Positions 42,419 through 49,958 of a DNA stretch of 64,000 bases are shown here, in pieces; the first letter of the stretch is position 1, and the number at the start of each line of letters is the position of its first letter. Both the position numbers and the translations under genes were made by a program. A model generated the notes under the pieces. That model did no database searches. It saw nothing but the letters and a program-made list of their open reading frames with translations, and was not told the origin of the DNA. Origin of the DNA: Oscillospiraceae bacterium (GTDB lineage: Bacteria; Bacillota; Clostridia; Oscillospirales; Oscillospiraceae). The stretch is from NCBI GenBank assembly GCA_017624715.1, contig JAGAMN010000020.1, positions 1 through 64,000 on the forward strand, given 5' to 3'.

Positions 42419-43240
42419 TTAATGCTTATCGGAAGTACCGGTTTGGGTGTTGTTGTTCTTCTCAACAATATCGGATTCTGCAGGTACGGGGATCACAGTT
42501 TTGCCATAGTCATAGAAGAAAACCATATCCTCGTTTGCACCATCGATCTGTCCCAGGAAGATCAGCTGGCCGTCCTTGAACATCAGCTGGATCTCAGCAG
42601 ACTTACTGCCATCGGTCATGGTAAACTGATACATTCCGGCGGTTTCGTTGTAAGTAAAGGCAGACAGGGGCATGGGGAACCCCTTCAGGGGGAAATTGAT
42701 GGTCTTGCCGGTGTGAGAGGTCTCCCATTTGCCCGTGGTCTCGTTATACTCATAATTCTTGATTGTGCCGTCTTTGAGGATGCCCAGCAGCTTGCGTGTG
42801 GTGACTCCGTTCTCGGTGATGGTTTCCAGGAATTCGTTACCATTGATCAGCATGGTGATTACTTGGGTCTTGCCGTTATAGGTACGGGTTTCGGAGTAGG
42901 AATAATTGGTGGGGGAGTTGGTAGTCAGGGCGTTGAACTGTGCTTCGGTGATGGGTTCTCCCTTCAGCTGGCTGTCAGGACCGGGAGTACCCTGGGTGGG
43001 CTCGGTGGTCTGGGTGTTGCCGGAGCCTTCGGAGGGATTGGTAACCTCGGTGCTTTCGGTATATCCGGAAGATTCGGTGCTGCCGGTGGATTCCGTACCG
43101 CCGTTACTACCGGTGGGCTCGGAACTGCCGGTGGGCAGGGTGGTCCCGGGATTTTGATCGTCAATAACAGGGGCTTCACAGCCAACGAATACTGTCAGGC
43201 CCAGACAAATGACCAAAAGAATGGAAAGAATCGTTTTCAT
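42419..43240 (-). CDS. Lipoprotein with low-complexity linker
   Basis: 273 residues with lipobox FVGC (cysteine near 21), a linker of about 65 residues rich in Ser, Thr, Gly, Glu and Pro (GSTESSGYTESTEVTNPSEG), then a beta-rich domain of about 170 residues (YSETRTYNGKTQVITMLING). The linker probably spans the peptidoglycan. AAGGAG and a promoter precede it. No ligand or enzyme motif is seen. Confidence 0.8.
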   Translation of the reverse strand: MKTILSILLVICLGLTVFVGCEAPVIDDQNPGTTLPTGSSEPTGSNGGTESTGSTESSGYTESTEVTNPSEGSGNTQTTEPTQGTPGPDSQLKGEPITEAQFNALTTNSPTNYSYSETRTYNGKTQVITMLINGNEFLETITENGVTTRKLLGILKDGTIKNYEYNETTGKWETSHTGKTINFPLKGFPMPLSAFTYNETAGMYQFTMTDGSKSAEIQLMFKDGQLIFLGQIDGANEDMVFFYDYGKTVIPVPAESDIVEKNNNTQTGTSDKH

Positions 43241-43273
43241 AATCGGTCTCCTTTTTGTTGTGTTTCTTCTATC

Positions 43274-43302
43274 AGTTTAGCCAAAACTAGGAAAAGTGTC
43301 AA
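43274..43302 (-). promoter_or_regulatory. Promoter of the linker lipoprotein
   Basis: Minus-strand TTGACA (43297-43302), 17 bases, TAAACT (43274-43279). Confidence 0.65.
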
Positions 43303-43331
43303 GGAAAAACTGCAATCCAAGCATTTTTGGG

Positions 43332-43360
43332 TTTACACAGCCGGGCTGATGTGCTATGAT
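43332..43360 (+). promoter_or_regulatory. Promoter of the exonuclease gene
   Basis: TTTACA (43332-43337), 17 bases, TATGAT (43355-43360), 32 bases before the ATG. Confidence 0.7.
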
Positions 43361-43392
43361 ACCCTTTAGGATAAAAGAAACTGAGGTTTGTT

Positions 43393-44388
43393 ATGGATTA
43401 TATCGTTTTGGATATGGAATGGAATCAGCCCTGGCCGGGTTCACCTTCTTCCAAGAAGGTACTGCCGGTAGCCATTCGGGGAGAGATCATCCAGATCGGT
43501 GCTGTCCGGGTCACCGAGGGCAGGGAAGTGGCTGATGAATTCCAGGTGTTGATCAAACCGAAATATTACCGCCATCTGAACCGCCGCGTCAGCAAGCTTA
43601 CCGGCATTAAGGAATCCCGGCTTCGGGATGAGGGTGTGCCCTTTCCTGAGGCGATGGAGCAGTTCCGCGCATGGTGCGGTGAGGATATCATTTTTCTGAC
43701 ATGGGGTTTTGATGATATCGGCATTCTCAGGGAGAATCTGCGACTGTTTGGCCTTGCGGAGGATTGGACAGAGCGATGGTTCAATGCCCAGATGATCTTT
43801 AATGCGCAGACGGACGGCGCTACGGCCCAGAAGGCGCTGAAGACCGCTATGGAGATTTTTGGCATCGAGGCCACCCGGCCTGCCCACGACGCCTTGGGCG
43901 ATGCCTACCATACGGCACTGATCTGCGCCCGACTGGATCTTGACAAGGGCACCCGGGAATATGCCCAGGCACTAAAAAGCCATGAGAATGGCTTCCACGG
44001 GGCTCAGATTCCCGGATGTATTGCTCGGAAGGTGTTTTATGATTATGCGGACAAGCGAGCCGCCCTCAGCGCTATGGCGGGGGAGGAGAATGAATGCCCC
44101 CTATGCAAAAAGCGGATGCTTGGTTCCCGGTGGTTTGCACAACCGGGTCATCGGTATATGGATCTGGCTACCTGCCCGGAGCATGGCAAATTCCTGATAC
44201 GGGTACGGCTTTCTGAACAGCCTGACGGATTGGTACGTGTGAGTCGGCTGACCTATGAGGCAACATCGGAAGCGGCACAGGCTTATGCCCGCCGGGCGGA
44301 AAAGGCTGATCCGGAGGATCAGATTCCAAATCGCCGGCGTCGCCGGAGAAGAAATGCATCCGGAGAAGGCAAAGCTGTCGCAGAATAA
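43393..44388 (+). CDS. DEDDh 3'-5' exonuclease with C-terminal zinc-ribbon-like part and basic tail
   Basis: 331 residues. The exonuclease domain (1-185, DnaQ/KapD type) has VLDMEWNQ (first Asp/Glu), TWGFDDIGIL (second Asp) and PAHDALGDAYHTALI (His and last Asp). A linker, then CPLCKKR and a later TCPEHGK make a possible zinc ribbon (about 235-265), and the end is a run of arginines (NRRRRRRR) that may bind nucleic acid. Related proteins process RNA or repair DNA; the choice is open. A terminator and two tRNA genes follow. Confidence 0.85.
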   Translation: MDYIVLDMEWNQPWPGSPSSKKVLPVAIRGEIIQIGAVRVTEGREVADEFQVLIKPKYYRHLNRRVSKLTGIKESRLRDEGVPFPEAMEQFRAWCGEDIIFLTWGFDDIGILRENLRLFGLAEDWTERWFNAQMIFNAQTDGATAQKALKTAMEIFGIEATRPAHDALGDAYHTALICARLDLDKGTREYAQALKSHENGFHGAQIPGCIARKVFYDYADKRAALSAMAGEENECPLCKKRMLGSRWFAQPGHRYMDLATCPEHGKFLIRVRLSEQPDGLVRVSRLTYEATSEAAQAYARRAEKADPEDQIPNRRRRRRRNASGEGKAVAE

Positions 44389-44390
44389 GA

Positions 44391-44418
44391 AAAACGGACG
44401 GTTCGCCGTCCGTTTTTT
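44391..44418 (+). terminator. Terminator after the exonuclease gene
   Basis: ACGGACGG / CCGTCCGT with a TTCG tetraloop and a T6 tail. Confidence 0.9.
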
Positions 44419-44497
44419 GTGCAGAAAAGTGCTTGACAGAATGGCATTGAGGTGTTACAATACGCTTCGTGATGGTGCCCAGGCACCTGTGACTTAT

Positions 44498-44574
44498 GGG
44501 CCCTTAGCTCAGTTGGTTAGAGCCTCCGGCTCATAACCGGATAGTCCCGGGTTCGAATCCCTGAGGGCCCACCA
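44498..44574 (+). tRNA. tRNA-Met (CAT), probably elongator
   Basis: 77 bases with encoded CCA. Acceptor GGGCCCT / AGGGCCC, D arm GCTC-GAGC, anticodon stem TCCGG / CCGGA with loop CTCATAA, T loop TTCGAAT. The first acceptor pair G-C and lack of the GGG/CCC initiator stem argue for elongator. One C-T mismatch occurs in the T stem (CCGGG against CCCTG). A lysidine tRNA-Ile (CAT) cannot be fully excluded by eye. Confidence 0.92.
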
Positions 44575-44605
44575 CAATAAATAAAGGCTTCGGCCTTTTA
44601 CATAT

Positions 44606-44680
<75 letters not shown>

Positions 44681-44681
<1 letters not shown>

Positions 44682-44714
44682 AAAAAGACCACACCGAAAG
44701 GTGTGGTCTTTTTT
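44681..44714 (+). terminator. Terminator of the tRNA unit
   Basis: AAGACCACACC / GGTGTGGTCTT stem with a GAAA tetraloop and T6 tail, starting within the tRNA-Trp CCA end. Confidence 0.9.
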
Positions 44715-44765
44715 GCTGAAGCAAAAATTGAGAGCTGGCGAGCAATTTATAGCCCGTGGGAAAGT

Positions 44766-44814
44766 AAATGGAGCGCTGACGGCAGTCAGTATGACTGTTG
44801 GCTGTGCTCCATTT
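44766..44814. repeat. Long hairpin in the gap after the tRNAs
   Basis: AAATGGAGC at 44766 pairs with GCTCCATTT ending 44814, and the inner GCAGTCA pairs with TGACTGT around a 3-base loop; about 21 of 23 arm positions pair. The gap 44715-45005 has no convincing gene. This hairpin, a tRNA-like fragment and a dispersed-repeat-like stretch are all I see in it. Confidence 0.6.
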
Positions 44815-44873
44815 CTAAAAGCATTTTGGCAGGCTGTCGGAGCAACAAGGCATTTCAAGACATCGAAATGCAA

Positions 44874-44893
44874 TCAAGTCCGTGTGCCCTTGC
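44874..44893 (+). repeat. Partial copy of the tRNA-Trp 3' end
   Basis: TCAAGTCCGTGTGCCCTTGC matches tRNA-Trp positions 44660-44679 at 18 of 20 bases. No complete tRNA can be folded around it. It may be an old attachment-site scar. Confidence 0.5.
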
Positions 44894-44920
44894 GTCCGAC
44901 GGAGTCGGGCCTGATAGGAT

Positions 44921-44965
44921 ACGGCTTCTTCGACTCGCCTGTGGCTCGCTCAGAATGACAGAGGA
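44921..44965. repeat. Possible dispersed repeat
   Basis: The stretch containing TTCGACTCGCCTGTGGCTCG and CTCAGAATGACA looks like a non-coding repeat type that is common between genes in related gut Firmicutes (from general knowledge). Only one copy occurs in this window, so the call is weak. Confidence 0.35.
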
Positions 44966-45005
44966 AGGGTGAGCTGTCAAACATGTCCCTGTGCCTTTTT
45001 CCCCC

Positions 45006-45033
45006 TTGCGTATTTCGAAAAAAGGTATATAAT
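45006..45033 (+). promoter_or_regulatory. Promoter of the SLC13-type permease
   Basis: TTGCGT (45006-45011), 16 bases, TATAAT (45028-45033). Confidence 0.65.
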
Positions 45034-45071
45034 GGTGCAAGGAAACCGAAACAGAAAGAAGATTTGCTTTT

Positions 45072-46220
45072 ATGTCCCAACATTCTTCCAAATTTTTTTC
45101 TTTTCAACCCCTTGCGGCAGTAGTAAAGAATAATGCGGTGACCTTTATTGCCATGGCTGCGGCGATCATTACCATGTTCTTTGTGCCTCCGGATGGGGAG
45201 TATCTGGGCTATTTTGATTTCAAGACGCTGACCTGCCTGTTCTGCGTGCTGGCGGTGGTCTGCGCGCTGAAGAATATCCAGTTTTTCTACATTCTGGCGA
45301 AAAAGATCGTTCAGCTTTTCAAAAATACCCGGCTGGCGGTGTTGGCGCTGGTGTATATCACCTTCATCGGCTCTATGCTCATTGCCAATGACATGGCGTT
45401 GCTGACCTTTTTGCCCCTAGGCTTTTTTGTGCTCAATGCAACGAACAAGCGGCAGTACATGGCGTTTACTTACATTATGCAGAACATTGCCGCCAATCTG
45501 GGCGGCATGCTGACACCTTTCGGCAATCCGCAAAATCTGTATCTTTACTCCTATTTCAACATCCCCACTATGGAATTTATGCAGATCATGGCGCCGCCCT
45601 TTGCGGTGGCTGTGGTGCTGATTACGCTGTGCTGTTTGATTTTTGTGAAACCGGAGCCTATGACGGTGGAAGATGAGCCTATCCGGCTGCCTGCCTGGCG
45701 GACAATCGTTTATCTTCTCTTGTTTACACTGTCCATTGTCATTGTGTTCCGGGGAATCCCGTACTGGATCGGTCTGATCGTGATTCCGGCAGCACTGTTG
45801 TTTTTGGATCGCAAGGCGCTGAAAATGGTGGATTACGGTTTACTGTTTACCTTCGTGTTTTTCTTCGTGTTTGCCGGCAATATGGCAAGAATTGAGCCGG
45901 TACGGCAGCTGTTTTCCTGGCTGCTGGAGAAGAGTACGCTGATCTTCAGTGTGGCGGCCTGTCAGATTATCAGCAATGTACCCTCGGCGATTTTACTGTC
46001 CCAGTTTACCGGGAATTACCGTGAACTGCTGCTGGGCGTGAATATCGGCGGTGTTGGTACGCTGATCTCGTCCCTGGCCAGCTTGATCACTTTTCGGGAA
46101 TACACCAAGCGCAATCCCAACAAGACGGGATACTATGTTCTGCTGTTCTCTGCGTTTAATTTCGCGTTTTTGATCTTGCTCACAGGCTTTGTCCTGTTAG
46201 GCAATTGGTTGATCGCATAA
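45072..46220 (+). CDS. SLC13/ArsB-type permease
   Basis: 382 residues with about ten membrane helices of the ion-transporter superfamily. Two pseudo-repeated hairpins carry the substrate and sodium sites: NDMALLTFLP with GNPQNLYLYSYF, and later SNVPSAILLSQF. Typical SLC13 carriers are about 450 or more residues, so this is a compact form. Substrate (dicarboxylate, citrate, or an anion) cannot be read from sequence. The ribosome site is weak. It converges with tmcAL on a shared terminator. Confidence 0.85.
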   Translation: MSQHSSKFFSFQPLAAVVKNNAVTFIAMAAAIITMFFVPPDGEYLGYFDFKTLTCLFCVLAVVCALKNIQFFYILAKKIVQLFKNTRLAVLALVYITFIGSMLIANDMALLTFLPLGFFVLNATNKRQYMAFTYIMQNIAANLGGMLTPFGNPQNLYLYSYFNIPTMEFMQIMAPPFAVAVVLITLCCLIFVKPEPMTVEDEPIRLPAWRTIVYLLLFTLSIVIVFRGIPYWIGLIVIPAALLFLDRKALKMVDYGLLFTFVFFFVFAGNMARIEPVRQLFSWLLEKSTLIFSVAACQIISNVPSAILLSQFTGNYRELLLGVNIGGVGTLISSLASLITFREYTKRNPNKTGYYVLLFSAFNFAFLILLTGFVLLGNWLIA

Positions 46221-46221
46221 G

Positions 46222-46253
46222 AAAAAGCAACCGATTTACTCGGTTGCTTTTTT
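46222..46253. terminator. Shared terminator of permease and tmcAL
   Basis: AAAAAGCAACCG / CGGTTGCTTTTTT stem with a 7-base loop. The last codons of the minus-strand gene lie inside it. Confidence 0.85.
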
Positions 46254-47387
46254 GATGTATACACGGAGTTTGCTGTTGGGGGCGGCAGGAGTGCCCACCC
46301 GGAACAGACCGTAAAGATCCTCCAGCCGTTGTTCCAAGGCTTCGTATGCCTGACCGGTTTTCTCGCCAATGTGGGGGAAGTCGCCGGTTTGACGGGCAAT
46401 CTTCAGCACTGATGTGCCGGTTTCGTTAAAGCCAAGCACCCGGACATAGGGAGGCTTGTTCTGCATTTCATCCAGAGTCAGACCCAGAAAAGCACACATA
46501 ACCATTCGGTCAAGGCGGCTGCGGGCATAACGCTTGGATTTGGTGGCTGTGAGGATTTCTTCTAATGTAGCGCAGTTGCGGCTGCTGCGCATGAACTTTC
46601 GCCACAGACCCTCCGAGCCAAAGGGAAGTGCTTCAAAATCTGCATTTGTCATGGTACGCAGACGCGCCAGAACACTGCGCTCGCCGGCGGCCAGGGTGTA
46701 GATGGGGGCGCTTTCAAAGATTGCAGCAGCCTCGGCAGGAACATAGTCCCGCCATGCTTTGCCGTTTTGCAAAAGCTTGCGCAGGGAAGTGGCAGAGGGA
46801 TTTTCCGGTTCCGGTTCGGCGGCATGATAATTGCCCTTGCGGTTGATGACGAGAGGACGCATGGCGCAATTTCTTGCCAGAATAGCCTTGCAGTATTCAA
46901 GTCCCAGAATGTCGTTGGGATTTTCCAGCAAAGAAGCGTCAATATCCATGGCCTCCAGAGCCCGCTGCCGTGCGGCTGCAAAGCTGACACCCGTGGAAAG
47001 CTCTGCGCCCAGAGTATCGGAAAATTCCGGGCGGAGTAAGGCCTCAGCAGCAGCCATCAGGGATTCGGCAGTACCGGTTTCTGCGCCGAAGCAAAGGTAA
47101 TCACAGAATTTTGATAAAATATTCACACCGCCGGCGGCGAAGCCTTCTGCAGAGCACAGGGCAAAAACCGGGGGCAGCTCCAAAACCAGGTCGGCACCGC
47201 ATTCAATGGCAGCGGCTGCTCTGAGGGATTTGTGGAAAATTGCCGGATAACCCCGCTGTACAAAGTTGCCGCTCATGAGGCAAACGATGGCCGTATCCTC
47301 GCCGAATTCTTTACGGATTCGGTCAAATTGCTTCTCGTGACCCAAATGGAAGGGATTATATTCACAAATAACGCCTACTATTTTCAA
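46236..47387 (-). CDS. tmcAL: tRNA(Met) cytidine acetate ligase
   Basis: TmcAL (YlbM) adenylates acetate and makes N4-acetylcytidine at the wobble base of elongator tRNA-Met. 383 residues with the nucleotidyltransferase motif EYNPFHLGHEKQ at residues 9-20, then GNFVQRG and the C-terminal RNA-binding part. Start is a TTG at 47387 with GGAGGG upstream. Nearby context fits: an elongator tRNA-Met gene lies 2 kb away and acetate kinase is the divergent neighbour. Confidence 0.93.
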   Translation of the reverse strand: MKIVGVICEYNPFHLGHEKQFDRIRKEFGEDTAIVCLMSGNFVQRGYPAIFHKSLRAAAAIECGADLVLELPPVFALCSAEGFAAGGVNILSKFCDYLCFGAETGTAESLMAAAEALLRPEFSDTLGAELSTGVSFAAARQRALEAMDIDASLLENPNDILGLEYCKAILARNCAMRPLVINRKGNYHAAEPEPENPSATSLRKLLQNGKAWRDYVPAEAAAIFESAPIYTLAAGERSVLARLRTMTNADFEALPFGSEGLWRKFMRSSRNCATLEEILTATKSKRYARSRLDRMVMCAFLGLTLDEMQNKPPYVRVLGFNETGTSVLKIARQTGDFPHIGEKTGQAYEALEQRLEDLYGLFRVGTPAAPNSKLRVYIKKATE

Positions 47388-47425
47388 AATTTATCCCTCC
47401 TTGTAAAAAAATTCCGTTTCAGGGG

Positions 47426-47454
47426 TTGAGAAATTTGTTATAATCATATATAAT
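47426..47454 (+). promoter_or_regulatory. Promoter of ackA
   Basis: TTGAGA (47426-47431), 17 bases, TATAAT (47449-47454); an extra TATAAT at 47438 sits in the spacer. Confidence 0.7.
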
Positions 47455-47529
47455 TATCCCAGCTATGGCTATCATAACACAAAGTACGAAAAAAGAAAAT
47501 CATTTTTATTTTACAGGAGGCAAATTTTC

Positions 47530-48720
47530 ATGAATGTTCTGGTTATCAACGCCGGCAGCTCCAGCCTAAAGTATCAGCTGATGAATCCCGAGACCGGTGA
47601 TGTATCCGCCAAGGGCCTGTGTGAGCGTATCTATATCGACGGTCGTCTGACCCATAAGGTCGGCGATAATAAGATCGTTAAGGACATCCCTATGCCCAGC
47701 CACTCTGAGGCTATTTCCGCAGTTCTTAACATCCTGGTCGACCCCGTTGACGGCGTGATCAAGTCCGTTGATGAGATCGATGCCGTCGGTCACCGGGTGC
47801 TGCACGGCGGCATGGAGTTCTCCGATTCCTGCATCGTTGACGATTCCGTGATTGCTGCTATCAAGAAGTGCATCCCCCTGGGACCTCTGCACAACCCTGC
47901 CAACCTGATGGGTATCGAGGCTTGCCAGGCTGTTATGCCCAAGACTCCCCAGGTCGCTGTGTTCGACACCGCTTTCCACATGACTATGCCTCCCAAGGCC
48001 TACCGCTATGCCATCCCCACCGAGTATTATGAGAACGACGACATCCGTCGCTACGGCTTCCACGGCACTTCCCACAAGTATGTTGCCAAGCGTACCGCTG
48101 AGCTGGTCGGCAAGAAGGAATTCAAGATGATCAACTGCCACCTGGGCAACGGTTCTTCTCTGTGTGCCATCAAGGACGGCAAGTGCCAGGATACCTCCAT
48201 GGGTCTGTCTCCTCTGGCCGGCGTGCCTATGGGTACCCGTTCCGGTGACATCGACGCTTGCGTTGTGCAGTTTATCTGCAACAAGTACGGCATGAGCGTT
48301 GACGAGTGCCTGAACATGCTGAACAAGAAGTCCGGCGTGCTGGCTCTGTCCGGTGTTTCCTCCGACTTCCGTGACCTGGAAGCTGGTGAGGCAAATGGCG
48401 ACGAAAACTGCGTCCTGGCTCTGCAGAAGTTCTTCTACGAGGTTGCCAAGTATATCGGTTCTTATGCTGCTGCTCTGAACGGCGTGGACGTGATCACCTT
48501 CACCGCCGGTGTCGGCGAGAACGGTCCCAGCACTCGTGCTGCCATCTGCTCCTACCTGGAGTTCATGGGCGTTAAGCTGGATCCCGAGGCAAACAACTGC
48601 CGCGGCAAGGAGCGCCTGATCTCCGCACCCGATTCCAAGGTTCAGGTATGGGTCGTTCCCACCAACGAAGAGTTGATGATCGCTCAGGATACCGCCGAGC
48701 TGGTCAACGCTGCGAAGTAA
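47530..48720 (+). CDS. ackA: Acetate kinase
   Basis: Converts acetyl phosphate and ADP to acetate and ATP, the ATP-yielding end of the fermentation that begins with PFOR. 396 residues with VINAGSSSLKYQL, GHRVLHGG, VAVFDTAFHMTMP, GFHGTSHKYV and TFTAGVGENGP. A strong AGGAGG and very biased codon use (CTG, GCC, AAG) point to high expression. pta is not adjacent. Confidence 0.97.
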   Translation: MNVLVINAGSSSLKYQLMNPETGDVSAKGLCERIYIDGRLTHKVGDNKIVKDIPMPSHSEAISAVLNILVDPVDGVIKSVDEIDAVGHRVLHGGMEFSDSCIVDDSVIAAIKKCIPLGPLHNPANLMGIEACQAVMPKTPQVAVFDTAFHMTMPPKAYRYAIPTEYYENDDIRRYGFHGTSHKYVAKRTAELVGKKEFKMINCHLGNGSSLCAIKDGKCQDTSMGLSPLAGVPMGTRSGDIDACVVQFICNKYGMSVDECLNMLNKKSGVLALSGVSSDFRDLEAGEANGDENCVLALQKFFYEVAKYIGSYAAALNGVDVITFTAGVGENGPSTRAAICSYLEFMGVKLDPEANNCRGKERLISAPDSKVQVWVVPTNEELMIAQDTAELVNAAK

Positions 48721-48731
48721 AATGACCAATT

Positions 48732-48762
48732 AAAATGCACCCCGTTTGGGGTGCATTTTTGT
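48732..48762 (+). terminator. Terminator after ackA
   Basis: AAAATGCACCCC / GGGGTGCATTTTT stem with a GTTT loop, 11 bases after the stop. Confidence 0.9.
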
Positions 48763-48774
48763 TTGCTAATAGAG

Positions 48775-48805
48775 AAAGGGCGCGTTTTGCAACGCGCCCT
48801 TTTGG
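48775..48805 (-). terminator. Terminator after the Cys-rich small protein
   Basis: AAAGGGCGCGTT / AACGCGCCCTTT stem with a TTGC loop and A/T tails. The GGGCGCGTT core is the same as at 16397-16405. Confidence 0.8.
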
Positions 48806-48813
48806 TTATGTGT

Positions 48814-49080
48814 TTAGCCCTCGAAATCAGCCTCGGCAGCGACAACAGCGCCTTCCTCGGCAACTTCTTCAACGATTTCTTCGACAGGAGCCTCTTCTTC
48901 AGCGGCTACCTCTTCCTCACAGCACTCGCAGCAGTCGCCGTCGCAGCAGCAGAACAGACCACCAAAGGTCTTCTTAAACCAGGCGACGATCTGATCGCCG
49001 TACTTCACTACAACGAAAGCAATACCGGCGATGGCAGCCAGAGCTGCAACGATCTTAATCACAATACCAAAAATCTTCAT
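48814..49080 (-). CDS. Small membrane protein with a cysteine cluster and acidic tail
   Basis: 88 residues in three parts: one membrane helix (about 5-27, IVIKIVAALAAIAGIAFVVV), a juxtamembrane basic segment, then the cluster CCCDGDCCECC (seven cysteines in eleven residues, about 44-54), and a tail of nearly only Glu, Ala and Val. The cluster could hold metal or a metal-sulphur site, or be palmitate-like modified; none of this is established. AGGAGG, a promoter and a terminator make it a real monocistronic gene. Confidence 0.8.
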   Translation of the reverse strand: MKIFGIVIKIVAALAAIAGIAFVVVKYGDQIVAWFKKTFGGLFCCCDGDCCECCEEEVAAEEEAPVEEIVEEVAEEGAVVAAEADFEG

Positions 49081-49114
49081 AAGAAAAGCCTCCTCTTTTT
49101 ATTTTGCTACTTAC

Positions 49115-49143
49115 AGTATAACCAATGCTCCCGAGAAATGCAA
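49115..49143 (-). promoter_or_regulatory. Promoter of the Cys-rich small protein
   Basis: Minus-strand TTGCAT (49138-49143), 17 bases, TATACT (49115-49120). Confidence 0.7.
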
Positions 49144-49164
49144 CAGCCAATTTGCAAATTTTTC

Positions 49165-49956
49165 TTAAACATAACTGTACATTCCGTGGATGCTGACTTC
49201 TCCGGAATTGACGATCTGCTCATGACCGTCATCAAAACGTACCAACAGAGCACCGTCGGACAGAACATCGATTGCTGTGCCGTGCTCTGCGGTATCACCT
49301 TGCAGGATGCTGACGCTTTGCCCCAGCGTGATACAATCTTTCCGATATTGGGCCATCAGTTCTTCCTGCTGGGCGAACAGTCGGCCATCCATAGTATGCA
49401 GCTGCTGCAGAATTTGGGCAATGAACTGACCGCGGTTGGGACGCTGCTTCGTAATCATGGTTGCAGACGTAGCAATAGAACGGATCGTAGGATCAAAGTC
49501 CTCTGGCAATTGGTTGCAATTCAAACCGATGCCAACGATGGCGCAGATTCCACTGCCTGTGAATATCAGTTCCGTCAGGATACCTGCCAGCTTTTTCTTT
49601 TCATACACCAGGTCATTGGTCCATTTGATACCCGGTCGCACTTGCAATATCGATTCTACCGCATTGCAAAGATGCACGCCGCAGGCGCAGGTCAAATGCA
49701 TCAAGTCTGTCGCTGCGCGGTCATAGCGCAGGATCACACTCATGTAAATACCCATGCCGCCGGGGGAGAGAAAACTCCGTCCCAGGCGACCCCGTCCAGC
49801 GGTTTGCCGGTCTGCAATTAACACGGTGCCATGGGGCGCTCCGTTCTTGGCCATTTCTTTTGCCAAAGTGTTGGTGGATTCCACACAGTCAAAGAAATGG
49901 ATCTTGTCGGCCCAGGGATGGTCCGCAGGTAAATGCTGCAAAACAGATTCGATCAT
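49165..49956 (-). CDS. birA: Biotin--[acetyl-CoA-carboxylase] ligase, class I (no DNA-binding domain)
   Basis: Activates biotin with ATP and attaches it to carboxylase lysines. 263 residues: biotin-binding loop TAGRGRLGRSFLSP near 52, KWTNDLVYEKKKLAGIL near 110 and a C-terminal SH3-like domain. The N-terminal helix-turn-helix of bifunctional BirA is absent, so it should not act as repressor. It begins 2 bases after the stop of the E2-like gene and has a weak ribosome site, so translation is probably coupled. Confidence 0.93.
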   Translation of the reverse strand: MIESVLQHLPADHPWADKIHFFDCVESTNTLAKEMAKNGAPHGTVLIADRQTAGRGRLGRSFLSPGGMGIYMSVILRYDRAATDLMHLTCACGVHLCNAVESILQVRPGIKWTNDLVYEKKKLAGILTELIFTGSGICAIVGIGLNCNQLPEDFDPTIRSIATSATMITKQRPNRGQFIAQILQQLHTMDGRLFAQQEELMAQYRKDCITLGQSVSILQGDTAEHGTAIDVLSDGALLVRFDDGHEQIVNSGEVSIHGMYSYV

Positions 49957-49958
49957 AC

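Noticed and set aside
47566-48729. 387-codon open frame antisense to acetate kinase
   Set aside because: Shadow of a highly biased, highly expressed gene.
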